The notes: a model not told the origin generated them from the letters alone. A DNA stretch of 6,973 nucleotides from Deltaproteobacteria bacterium (GCA_013139225.1 WTBG01000241.1:1-6973), one strand, 5' to 3'. Counted from the first letter of the stretch, positions 1 to 6,228 are shown. Translations and numbers: made by a program.

Positions 1-1138
1 GGCAAATTGCACACTTTCCTTTACCGAAGAAGATTGCCTGTCCCCGCATCTCAGACTGTGTAGCCTTCTTGGGACACAATTTGCCATAAAGGTCCAACTT
101 GGGGGCAGGAGGAAAGTCAAGAATTGACTGAAACTCGGCCATAAAGTGGACTTGACTGCCCCGTTCCAGCACGTTAGCACCCTTCTTAGTTGCGATCACC
201 GGATCACCATCAAAATAGGCAGCCCGTTGCTCAAACTCAGTAAAATCCTCTATGCTTTTCAATGCTCGCTGTGAACCAAATAACCGCTGGATGTTAACAC
301 CACGCAGGGTTGGTATATCCAAACGGTGGCGCAACTCCTGTGGGCGAATATCACCCACCAGGTGGGTAGCTCCATTGCTATGGCCATTTGTGTGACAGTC
401 AAAGCAGGTCACTCCGCGGCTGGGCCTCTCTGAGCGACGGTCCTTTGTTTGGTTGAACTGCTGTTGCGGAAAGGGAGTAACCAGCAACCTTAGTCCCTCA
501 ATCTGTTTTGGATTGAGTATTCCATTAAACAGCTCAAAGTAATTGTCAATGGTTACCACTTTGCCCTGCGAGACATCACCCAAATCTGTACGTGTTGTTA
601 GATATATGGGTGCGGGAAACTCCGGCAGGAAGTGATCTGGCAAATCAAAATCAAGATCGAAACGGGTAAGATCACGCCCTTCCTGACTCTTAATTTCTTC
701 AATGTGAAACTTGGGGAATACCATGCCGCCTTCCGGATGATTTGGATGGGGAAGTGGCAAGAAACCAGCTGGAAATAGATCTTTCTCTTTTATTTCTTCT
801 GGGCTCATTGCGGAAATCTTTTCCCAGGTCATGTTTTCAGGAAGTTTGGCCCTTACACCTTCCTGTATGGGCTTTCCGCGGGACATAGTTACGTCCTTTA
901 CTTTGCGGTCGCTCAAGTCATAGCGATCTTTAAGTAGGTTCATCTGCCGCTTCATCACAGCGGGTTTTGCTTTTTCCATTCGTGACATGATATCTTCAAA
1001 ACTTTCCTTGATTACAACAGGGGAATAACTTGACATCTTCTCCCCGATTGCCTTGGAACATACTACTAGCAAAGGAATGAGCAGCACGCTTAGTACTCCA
1101 AACAATTTCCATCTAAACTTTTTTGGTTTTTGATTCAT
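1..1138 (-). CDS. Membrane-anchored di-/multihaem cytochrome c, cytochrome-c-peroxidase/MauG-like (3' end outside window)
   Basis: The ATG at 1138 has an AGGAGG ribosome binding site 8 nt upstream (1147-1152), and the frame stays open for 379 codons to the window edge. Residues 1-9 are basic. Residues 10-27 form a hydrophobic signal or anchor helix (LFGVLSVLLIPLLVV), so the protein should be exported and do its work outside the cytoplasm. A covalent haem motif CFDCH is at residues 245-249. A second motif, CAIC, is at 376-379 and is cut by the window edge; the one remaining base is compatible with the expected His. Between them lies a conserved block (HLVGDIRPQELRHR, LRGVNIQRLFGSQRA, AAYFDGD) that I associate with a family often annotated as 'cytochrome B6' or cytochrome c peroxidase-like protein. 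From the family I infer electron transfer or peroxidase-like chemistry; the actual substrate is unknown. Cys27 is not in a convincing lipobox. The gene has its own long leader, so separate regulation is likely. Confidence 0.85.
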   Translation of the reverse strand, partial: MNQKPKKFRWKLFGVLSVLLIPLLVVCSKAIGEKMSSYSPVVIKESFEDIMSRMEKAKPAVMKRQMNLLKDRYDLSDRKVKDVTMSRGKPIQEGVRAKLPENMTWEKISAMSPEEIKEKDLFPAGFLPLPHPNHPEGGMVFPKFHIEEIKSQEGRDLTRFDLDFDLPDHFLPEFPAPIYLTTRTDLGDVSQGKVVTIDNYFELFNGILNPKQIEGLRLLVTPFPQQQFNQTKDRRSERPSRGVTCFDCHTNGHSNGATHLVGDIRPQELRHRLDIPTLRGVNIQRLFGSQRALKSIEDFTEFEQRAAYFDGDPVIATKKGANVLERGSQVHFMAEFQSILDFPPAPKLDLYGKLCPKKATQSEMRGQAIFFGKGKCAIC

Positions 1139-1198
1139 TTCCTATTCCTCCTATCCTTGAATGTGTACAGTAAAATGTATAACTTAAATAACCAATTT

Positions 1199-1226
1199 TT
1201 ATTTAATCATGATGCACCACCTCCTT
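1199..1226 (-). promoter_or_regulatory. Strong Shine-Dalgarno site followed by a 3-codon ORF in the cytochrome leader
   Basis: Reading the minus strand, AAGGAGGTGG (1226-1217) is a near-perfect anti-16S match. It is followed at 9 nt from AAGGAGG by ATG-ATT-AAA-TAA (1210-1199). An alternative start, GTG at 1217, gives GTG-CAT-CAT-GAT-TAA. The cytochrome ATG lies 60 nt further on with its own ribosome binding site. The arrangement looks like a start-stop or leader peptide that could load ribosomes ahead of the gene, or a remnant of a lost gene start. The sequence is clear; the function is inference. Confidence 0.35.
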
Positions 1227-1287
1227 CACAAGAAAAAAACGCAAAAAAACTTTTCGATATTTATATAAACACAAAATAATACTAACC

Positions 1288-1318
1288 ATTATATTAATCT
1301 CTCATGCAATTCTTGCAA
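1288..1318 (-). promoter_or_regulatory. Candidate promoter for the cytochrome gene
   Basis: A perfect TATAAT (1293-1288) is preceded by TTGCAA (1318-1313) with a long 19-nt spacer. Reading TAATAT as the -10 gives a 16-nt spacer. It would yield a leader of about 140 nt before the cytochrome ATG, containing the SD-led mini-ORF. The spacer is not ideal, so the call is tentative. Confidence 0.35.
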
Positions 1319-1329
1319 GTCCCTCTTAT

Positions 1330-1345
1330 TTCAACATGTGTTGAA
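1330..1345. promoter_or_regulatory. 16-bp dyad, possible operator or activator site
   Basis: TTCAACA-TG-TGTTGAA is a 7-bp inverted repeat with a 2-bp spacer. It lies between the stop of the flavin protein gene and the candidate cytochrome promoter. Its centre is about 56 bp upstream of the transcription start predicted from the TATAAT at 1288-1293, a position compatible with an upstream activator site. It does not match the FNR (TTGAT-N4-ATCAA) consensus. No T-run follows, so an intrinsic terminator is unlikely. Confidence 0.35.
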
Positions 1346-1354
1346 TTAATTAAT

Positions 1355-1834
1355 CTATAGCGGTTTCAAAGCGAAGAGGTTTTGCTTCTGCCAGATGAGA
1401 GGTGGATTGTTCAGGTCTTCCTGATTTACGACTCGGGCAATTACCAAGTTGTAGCTATTTATTTCCTGATGGCTAACAACCTGGCACTCTAGCCAAGATG
1501 CAGAATCTGCCGGAATGAGTGGCTTCCCTGGTTTCGATGGGAGAGTATTGATGGAAAAGAGTTTAAATTTATCTTCTTCCCCCCCCTTTATACTTCCTAA
1601 CTGCCAGACCAGTTCCTTCTGGCTTTCAGAAGCCAAAATCAGGATGAATCCGCCCGCTTGGTCAATCAGGTGCGCAGTGAGATGACCTTTAGCGACGCTA
1701 ATGGCCAGAAGGGGTTCCTTTTCTGAAATGAACATGGCAGTTGCCGTCATGATGTCTCTCTTCTCCCCAAGAGCGGTACTTACAAAGACCACGGGGCAGG
1801 GAAGCCATTGGGAAACAACATTTGATTGGCTCAT
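1355..1834 (-). CDS. Flavin reductase-like / flavoredoxin-type FMN-binding protein
   Basis: The product is a 159-residue soluble protein without signal peptide, expected in the cytoplasm. The N-terminal half has the flavin reductase-like split-barrel pattern: LPCPVVFVSTALGEKRDIMTA, then MFISEKEPLLAISVAKGHLT and the helix LIDQAGGFILILAS. A later segment, SWLECQVVSHQEINSYNLVIARVV, matches the second half of the barrel. Family members bind FMN and either reduce flavin with NAD(P)H or shuttle electrons as flavoredoxins. The partner here is unknown. The open frame extends upstream to a TTG at 1852, but that codon overlaps the Shine-Dalgarno site GAGGAG (1850-1845). The ATG at 1834, 10 nt after it, is the better start. 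It is short for a flavoredoxin (usually about 180-190 residues) but complete. It lies 134 bp after the rhodanese gene. Confidence 0.8.
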   Translation of the reverse strand: MSQSNVVSQWLPCPVVFVSTALGEKRDIMTATAMFISEKEPLLAISVAKGHLTAHLIDQAGGFILILASESQKELVWQLGSIKGGEEDKFKLFSINTLPSKPGKPLIPADSASWLECQVVSHQEINSYNLVIARVVNQEDLNNPPLIWQKQNLFALKPL

Positions 1835-1884
1835 AGTAATATATCTCCTCAACTAAAAATGTTTTACCACTACTGTAGATTGTT

Positions 1885-1912
1885 TTATTAAGTAGCAAAA
1901 TGCCTTCCTCAA
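1885..1912 (-). promoter_or_regulatory. Weak promoter candidate for the flavin protein gene
   Basis: TTGAGG (1912-1907) and TAATAA (1890-1885) are separated by 16 nt within the 134-bp gap between the rhodanese and flavin protein genes. I see no convincing terminator in the gap, so read-through from the rhodanese gene is equally possible. Confidence 0.25.
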
Positions 1913-1968
1913 CACAAGACATAAGACAACGATCAGATATATGGTGGGTTAAAGAATTTCACAGTTAG

Positions 1969-2379
1969 TTACTTGAATTCTGTTGGATATTTGGCCCTAA
2001 ACCATTCGTGCCATCCCCCTTTGAGAGCGTAAACCCCGGTAAATCCTTTTTCCATAAGTTTCCGTGCCACACTGGCACTGGTACCTTCATTAGGTCAGGC
2101 GCAATAGAATACAAGATTCTTATCTTTGGCGTACTTTTGGGCCCAGGAATCTACCTTTTGCGGATCCTCCCGTATCGCACCTTTGATTTTCAGCTCACTG
2201 GCTTTCCAATCCTTACCAATTCGGACATCAATAATGATTACATCAGGCTTGCCAAGTTGTGTTTTGAGATCCTCCTTTGTCATCTTAGGGACATCTGCAG
2301 CCATGGCTGGAAGTGCACTTATACTTACAGTGACTATACTTAATACCATTGTTAGAATGTTTATTATTCTTCCTTTCAT
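1969..2379 (-). CDS. Exported rhodanese-like selenoprotein, in-frame UGA read as selenocysteine 95
   Basis: The ATG at 2379 follows a strong GGAGGTGA site; an upstream in-frame TTG at 2397 overlaps that site and is rejected. Residues 1-27 form a signal peptide (hydrophobic 8-23, then ALPAMA with cleavage near residue 27), so the protein acts outside the cytoplasm. The rhodanese fold begins with VIIIDVR (47-53), followed by W58, IKGAI and LVFYC (89-93). Codon 95 is TGA (2097-2095). The frame then continues for 41 codons: PNEGTSASVARKLMEKGF, YALKGGWHEW and a TAA at 1971-1969. The extension is plainly rhodanese sequence. Related proteins carry Cys at this position in a YCxCPNE motif, so the predicted active-site loop is Cys93-Ala-Sec95. 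A SECIS-like hairpin follows directly. Rhodaneses transfer sulfane sulfur through a persulfide; a Sec here could instead serve thiol-redox chemistry. The full length of 136 residues fits a single-domain rhodanese with a leader. The start is 53 nt after the permease stop. Confidence 0.88.
2056..2097 (-). promoter_or_regulatory. Bacterial SECIS element plus recoded UGA
   Basis: The mRNA after UGA (2097-2095) folds from 2087 to 2056. The upper stem GUGCC/GGCAC (2078-2074 with 2068-2064) closes a 5-nt loop AGUGU. A single bulged A is followed by CC/GG, an A-A mismatch, U-A, a G-A mismatch and the lower stem AAG/CUU. The loop G is the second loop base and the 23rd nucleotide after UGA. A G in the first two loop positions at this kind of distance is what the bacterial SECIS model, bound by SelB, requires. 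The hairpin lies within the coding sequence, as in bacterial selenoprotein genes. Confidence 0.82.
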
Positions 2380-2432
2380 TAGATCACCTCCCTCCAAGCT
2401 AGTTTTTACACCGAAAAAATTTTCTCTCTAAG

Positions 2433-3758
2433 TTATCCCGAAGTCAATCTACTTTTTCTATGAGTTAGACCAACCCATATCGTACTGAATAAGCAGACAA
2501 TTACAAGAATAATCAGCATGAATTTAAATAGAAGGGCTGACTCACTATCGGACCATAGGAGCCCGAAAAAACCTAAAAACAATACCAAGAACCCAATTAG
2601 CGTAACCACAGGGAATCCGGGAATCTGAAACTGGGTTAATCGGCCACAAACACCCCTCCTCATAATGAGAACAGAGAGATGAACTGCCGAGTAATTGAGC
2701 AGCCAAAATAATACGCCTGCCCTTGTGTAAATCTCCAAATCTGGTACACCAGCCATACCCGATGCCATCATGGCTGCTATTCCTACAGCCAGGATAATTA
2801 GTGGAATAGGTGCTCGGTTCTGAGCAAGTCCCAAAAAAGATGGCAGGAGACCTTGTGCAGCCATAGCGGCGATCATTCTGGAAACCGCAAGGAGCAATAT
2901 GTTCACCGCGGCACCCGCCCCTGCTAAAACCACAACCCCCATTACTATGCGACCACTACTACCCAAAATCACCCGGGCAGTTATTGAGTGGGGAATAGTA
3001 GTATCAGCCAACCTTTCTAAAGAAACATACTGTAAAGAAACCAGGCCCCAAAGAATGAACACGATTCCTGCCAAAACAACTCCAGCCGTCATGGACTTCA
3101 CCAGACGGAATGGGTACTTGTTCTCGTTGTTGCTTACTAATCCGGCCAGATCAAATCCTATGAAAAGTACTAACCCCAGAAGAGCTAACCTTGCCAAATC
3201 AAAAGAGGGATAATCTACTACCTTTACTACTGGTGACGTACTCTCCAATCCTATGAAACCAACCGCAGAGAGAAAAGTAAGACCGCATATGGCAACTGTT
3301 ACAAGCACAATCTGCACCATCTCTGTAACTCTCTGATTCCATAGATTAATCAGCACTAAAAACCCCAATAGACAAAAGGAGAAACCAAGATTTGGAAACC
3401 AGTTGACTAAAACCTCATTGAACACATAGCCGGCTGTAGCCAGGATGCCAGTAGATGCACAAACAGTAAACACCACTCTTGAACAGATTGGAAGTACTAT
3501 AGCTGGAATGGAACCTAAAGCATCCTTAATGATCCGGGCTTCGCTTCCTGCTCCTTTATATAGGGAATATACTTCACCATAACTTAAGGCAGTGAAAAGG
3601 TGAATTACCATCGCCGACATAATAAACAGTAAAAAGGAAACTCCTGCAATCCCCATAGCATTACCCAGTATGACTAAGGATTCTGGAGATAACATAAGAC
3701 CCATTGCTAGAGCAAGTGAAATGATACTAGAGGCTGGTTTTGAATATATAGCTGACAT
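2433..3758 (-). CDS. APC-superfamily amino acid permease
   Basis: The 441-residue product is almost entirely hydrophobic, with about 12 membrane helices (roughly 10-32, 36-60, 82-112, 123-140, 146-170, 188-213, 222-245, 268-295, 316-338, 348-366, 382-402, 410-432) and a basic C-terminal tail (THRKSR). The first helix region, with GLMLSPESLVILGNAMGIAG, corresponds to the broken substrate-binding helix of amino acid-polyamine-organocation transporters, and helix 8 has VVVLAGAGAAVNILLLAVSRMIAAMA. The family imports or exchanges amino acids or amines using ion gradients; the substrate cannot be assigned. The ATG at 3758 has a modest AGGA site 5 nt upstream that overlaps the stop of a possible small ORF. 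The stop lies 53 bp before the selenorhodanese start with no clear terminator between, so the two may share an mRNA. Confidence 0.85.
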   Translation of the reverse strand: MSAIYSKPASSIISLALAMGLMLSPESLVILGNAMGIAGVSFLLFIMSAMVIHLFTALSYGEVYSLYKGAGSEARIIKDALGSIPAIVLPICSRVVFTVCASTGILATAGYVFNEVLVNWFPNLGFSFCLLGFLVLINLWNQRVTEMVQIVLVTVAICGLTFLSAVGFIGLESTSPVVKVVDYPSFDLARLALLGLVLFIGFDLAGLVSNNENKYPFRLVKSMTAGVVLAGIVFILWGLVSLQYVSLERLADTTIPHSITARVILGSSGRIVMGVVVLAGAGAAVNILLLAVSRMIAAMAAQGLLPSFLGLAQNRAPIPLIILAVGIAAMMASGMAGVPDLEIYTRAGVLFWLLNYSAVHLSVLIMRRGVCGRLTQFQIPGFPVVTLIGFLVLFLGFFGLLWSDSESALLFKFMLIILVIVCLFSTIWVGLTHRKSRLTSG

Positions 3759-3765
3759 ATTTATC

Positions 3766-3885
3766 CTAATCTTTGTTATTTTTGGAAGCTATCTTTAGTG
3801 ATAATACCTTTCCCTCATAAACATGTTGAGTAAAGTTCCAGCCTTCTACTCTGGAAAATGTAATCCCTCTATCCCTGCTACTCAT
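3766..3885 (-). CDS. Possible 39-residue small protein translationally coupled to the permease
   Basis: An ATG at 3885 opens 39 codons (MSSRDRGITFSRVEGW..., ending SKNNKD). Its TAG at 3768-3766 is part of the TTAGGA sequence that serves as the permease ribosome binding site, leaving 7 nt to the permease ATG. This spacing is typical of coupled genes. No Shine-Dalgarno site precedes the ATG and I do not recognise the peptide, so it may be chance. An in-frame TAG lies 5 codons upstream, so it is not the end of a longer gene. Confidence 0.25.
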   Translation of the reverse strand: MSSRDRGITFSRVEGWNFTQHVYEGKVLSLKIASKNNKD

Positions 3886-3934
3886 GTAAGAGGCGAACTA
3901 TGAAATTGGTCAGATTCGCTCCATAGTCAGAAAT

Positions 3935-3940
3935 ATTATA
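3935..3940 (-). promoter_or_regulatory. Isolated TATAAT, possible -10 for the permease operon
   Basis: A perfect TATAAT lies about 180 bp upstream of the permease start and 50 bp upstream of the small ORF. No good -35 is found 16-18 nt before it. It is the best promoter candidate in the 250-bp gap between the oxidoreductase and the permease. Confidence 0.2.
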
Positions 3941-3990
3941 AATAGAACAGTACTAGAGATTATTCAGAGGTATAAGAGTTGGAGTACAAG

Positions 3991-4010
3991 AGCAGAAAGA
4001 TCTCTCTGCT
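3991..4010 (-). terminator. Stem-loop at the 3' end of the oxidoreductase gene, no U-run
   Basis: AGCAGA and TCTGCT arms, extended by a G-U and an A-U pair around a GATC loop, form an 8-bp hairpin that overlaps the TAG stop codon. It is not followed by a T-run on the minus strand, so it may protect the 3' end of the mRNA or pause polymerase rather than terminate by itself. Confidence 0.35.
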
Positions 4011-5937
4011 AAATCACCTTTTTCTTGAGAGGTTCAATCACTTCGGTGAGGTCAAGTTCTTTTAGTGTTTCTTTTTTTATGAGCCCTGTAGTTTTGTCCC
4101 ACCCACGCAGCTCGTAATATTCATCTAACATCTTTTCAAACTTATCTTTTTCTAAGGCTTTGCCCTTGCGGGAGATGATTTCATCACCTGATCCAGGAAG
4201 GAAAAGTTCAGGATTGTGTATGCCAAATACATCAGCCAAACGTTCTTCCCGTTCTATAAATTGTGTTTCCGGCAACCGGTCATCTTCCCTGCCATTTCTT
4301 CCTTCCCTCGAGTGGATGGCACGGTTTAGCGTAAAAACTCTTTCCCCATATCGGTTCAATTCTGTTTCATCTATGTCCTTCCCCGTAACTGCGGAAAGAA
4401 GTTTACTTTCCAAACTCGGGTCTCCAACATGATCCTTTGAGCTGGCATTATCAAAAATGGGAAAAGCGAAATCACACAGGATGAGACATTCCTTGGCATA
4501 TTGACGATCCTGTATCTTCTTTGCTGCTAATGCCTTCCCCTCATAAGTAGAAAAATCAACAGCTGTTTCACTCCCCCAGAATTTTTGCCCGATTTTTCTC
4601 AAAACCTCAGTAGAGACATACGATTTATCCCCCTTACTTGTATACCAGATAGCCCATTTAGTTAAGGGGTGACAGACCTCATGGAGCACTGTAATTGCAG
4701 GCCGCGGTTCGGTAGCATAGAGGATTGCTGAGGGTAAAAATACTTTAGGACCATAGGGCATTACACGGCCTGTTTTCAGTATTTCTTGTGAATCCTTACC
4801 CACATGTTCTGCAGCTCTTCCGACTCCTTCAGCAAGAATTTTACCGAAACCCTCACCATAGGATATTTTTTTAACTAGAGTCTCAATAAATTCCCAGCTT
4901 CCTAACTCAGCAAGGGGAAGTCCTGTATCCTTTTCGGAAAGGATGCCATTATCGAAACATTTCTCTAACCACAAAAGAATAAAGCTAACTTCTATAACGC
5001 AAAGAGAATAATCATCGACCAGTGTGGTGGCACGAAAACTCGTTTCGGTGGCAGTCTGGGGAAACTTCCTGCTCCACAGGCTGTAAAATATGGGGGTCTG
5101 ACATTTGCGCACCCCTTCTTTCCCTGAAGGGCTCCTATGAAGTGTACGCCAGCATCCTTGAGGACATCCGTGGCAATGGACCTTTTTCACCACCTTAACT
5201 CCCGGAAGCGAGAGCGGTGTTCCATACAGATTAAAGAAACCCTCACCGATCATAGCCTTAATCTGCTTTCTTATCTGCTTGATTCTTTCTTGATCTGCTA
5301 CAGGCACTGCTCCAGATCCTTTAACCACTATAGCCTTCAGATTTTTTGAGCCCATCAACGAACCAAAACCCCTGGAACCACTGCTACCTATATCAGTGGC
5401 AATAGTGCCAATACGAGAACCATTCTCAGCTCCCGGCCCAATGGTGAGATATCTTGCCTTTTCTCCAAATTCCTCCTTAATCAGACTCTGGGTTTTACTA
5501 TTGGTTAGACCCCAGAGATGACGGGCATCTTTAAGTTCTACCTTTTCATTGCTGATACTGAGATAGAGTGGTTGGGAAGCCTTGCCTTTAATTACTATCC
5601 CATCATAGCCTGCCTTTTTAAGCTCTGCAGCGAAGAATCCACCGAGACTGGCGCTATTAAAAACTTCCGGGTACATAGCAGGTGATTTACCACAGGCAAC
5701 CAATCGCGGCGCGCTGGGAGCTGAGGTAGCAGCCAGGGGGCCAGTCATAAGGATTAAGGGACTGTCAGGATGAAAAGCATCGAGTTCGGGTGACGCTTCA
5801 TCCCAATAGAACTTTTGCCCAATTCCTATACCACCGATAAAATGCTCACTATACTCTTCTGTCTCTAACTCTGAGATTTTTTCCTCGCTCAGGTCAACCC
5901 TTAATATTTTCCCAACCCAGCCATACAGCTCTTTCAT
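4009..5937 (-). CDS. Aldehyde:ferredoxin oxidoreductase family tungsten/molybdenum enzyme
   Basis: The 642-residue product matches the AOR family from end to end. The N-terminal domain has LYGWVGKILRVDLSEEK, FIGGIGIGQKFYWDE, LMTGPLAATSAPSAPR and SASLGGFFAAELKKAGYDGI, which form the bis-pyranopterin-binding part. The iron-sulfur ligands are C255-x2-C258-x3-C262 (CHGCPQGC) and probably C488 (LCDFAFP). Motif D308-D-Y-S-L-C313 occupies the place of the cofactor-binding DxxGL(D/C) motif, with Ser in place of Gly. Family enzymes oxidise aldehydes to acids, or reduce acids, with ferredoxin in the cytoplasm; some branches act on other carbon substrates, so the substrate is open. The frame opens with GTG at 6000, but the family N-terminus (MKELYGWVG) starts at the ATG 5937 with AAGG 7 nt upstream. 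Two small hairpins (5968-5979 and 5978-5995) sit in the leader just before this start. No ferredoxin-like or AOR maturation gene is adjacent. Confidence 0.9.
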   Translation of the reverse strand: MKELYGWVGKILRVDLSEEKISELETEEYSEHFIGGIGIGQKFYWDEASPELDAFHPDSPLILMTGPLAATSAPSAPRLVACGKSPAMYPEVFNSASLGGFFAAELKKAGYDGIVIKGKASQPLYLSISNEKVELKDARHLWGLTNSKTQSLIKEEFGEKARYLTIGPGAENGSRIGTIATDIGSSGSRGFGSLMGSKNLKAIVVKGSGAVPVADQERIKQIRKQIKAMIGEGFFNLYGTPLSLPGVKVVKKVHCHGCPQGCWRTLHRSPSGKEGVRKCQTPIFYSLWSRKFPQTATETSFRATTLVDDYSLCVIEVSFILLWLEKCFDNGILSEKDTGLPLAELGSWEFIETLVKKISYGEGFGKILAEGVGRAAEHVGKDSQEILKTGRVMPYGPKVFLPSAILYATEPRPAITVLHEVCHPLTKWAIWYTSKGDKSYVSTEVLRKIGQKFWGSETAVDFSTYEGKALAAKKIQDRQYAKECLILCDFAFPIFDNASSKDHVGDPSLESKLLSAVTGKDIDETELNRYGERVFTLNRAIHSREGRNGREDDRLPETQFIEREERLADVFGIHNPELFLPGSGDEIISRKGKALEKDKFEKMLDEYYELRGWDKTTGLIKKETLKELDLTEVIEPLKKKVI

Positions 5938-6035
5938 CCAATGACCTTCCAATAGGAGTAATTTTTCGCGAAACTTCGCCTCAAACCGACGAGGCTTCAC
6001 GATAATAGATACTGGATTAAGAAATTTAAGATTTA

Positions 6036-6189
6036 GGTTGCGTAAAACGGTTTAAGGTTACGCAGCTCGTTTAGGTATACGGGTATAGGTTGCGTGTTGA
6101 AGCAGAGAAACACTATGAGGGAAACAACAACACAACCGTTTGACGAAAGACGAAACGAGCAGCGCAACCGAATAACGAGCGACTTTTTT
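6036..6189. repeat. Nested inverted-repeat structured element upstream of the oxidoreductase
   Basis: This fills most of the gene-free stretch 5938-6289. Arm 6056-6072 (GGTTACGCAGCTCGTTT) pairs with 6153-6169 at 15 of 17 positions. Inside it, GGTTG-CG-TGTTG (6088-6099) pairs with CAACACAACC (6128-6137) with a 2-nt bulge, and TATAC-GG-GTATA (6076-6087) is a further dyad. An outer GUUGC/GCGAC pairing (6037-6041 with 6179-6183) is followed directly by six Ts on the plus strand. The motif GGTTRCGY occurs three times in direct orientation (6036, 6056, 6088). It could be a MITE or other dispersed repeat, a plus-strand small RNA with its own terminator, or a minus-strand leader structure of the oxidoreductase gene. 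No tRNA or known riboswitch consensus is recognised. Confidence 0.5.
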
Positions 6190-6228
6190 ATCTAACATCC
6201 AGCATAACTTTGCATAAGTGTATCTTGA

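Noticed and set aside
1058..1138. Lipobox at Cys27 of the cytochrome
   Set aside because: The residues before Cys are L-V-V, lacking the small residue (Gly, Ala, Ser) needed at position -1; an uncleaved anchor or ordinary signal peptide is more likely.
1698..1922. Minus-strand open frame starting with ATG in front of the flavin protein gene
   Set aside because: It runs into the flavin protein gene in another frame, has no ribosome binding site, and its product shows no recognisable domain; the true gene frame has clear family motifs.
2095..2097. Rhodanese as a pseudogene truncated by a nonsense codon
   Set aside because: The sequence after the TGA stays in frame and is fully conserved-looking to a proper end, the codon sits exactly where homologues have Cys, and a SECIS-type hairpin follows.
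2008..2431. Plus-strand open frames opposite the rhodanese gene
   Set aside because: They are antisense shadows of the selenorhodanese, including the reverse of its signal peptide, with no supporting start sites.
2899..5349. Plus-strand open frames opposite the permease and oxidoreductase genes
   Set aside because: They are antisense to genes with strong family similarity, lack ribosome binding sites and give no recognisable protein.
6036..6189. Integron attC site or tRNA-like gene
   Set aside because: No RYYYAAC/GTTRRRY core pair and no T-loop or acceptor-stem pattern could be found.
6046..6195. Plus-strand frame of about 50 codons through the palindromic element, with an ATG at 6115
   Set aside because: No ribosome binding site, very Arg/Thr/Asn-rich composition, and its sequence is explained by the inverted and direct repeats. 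Kept only as part of the element description.
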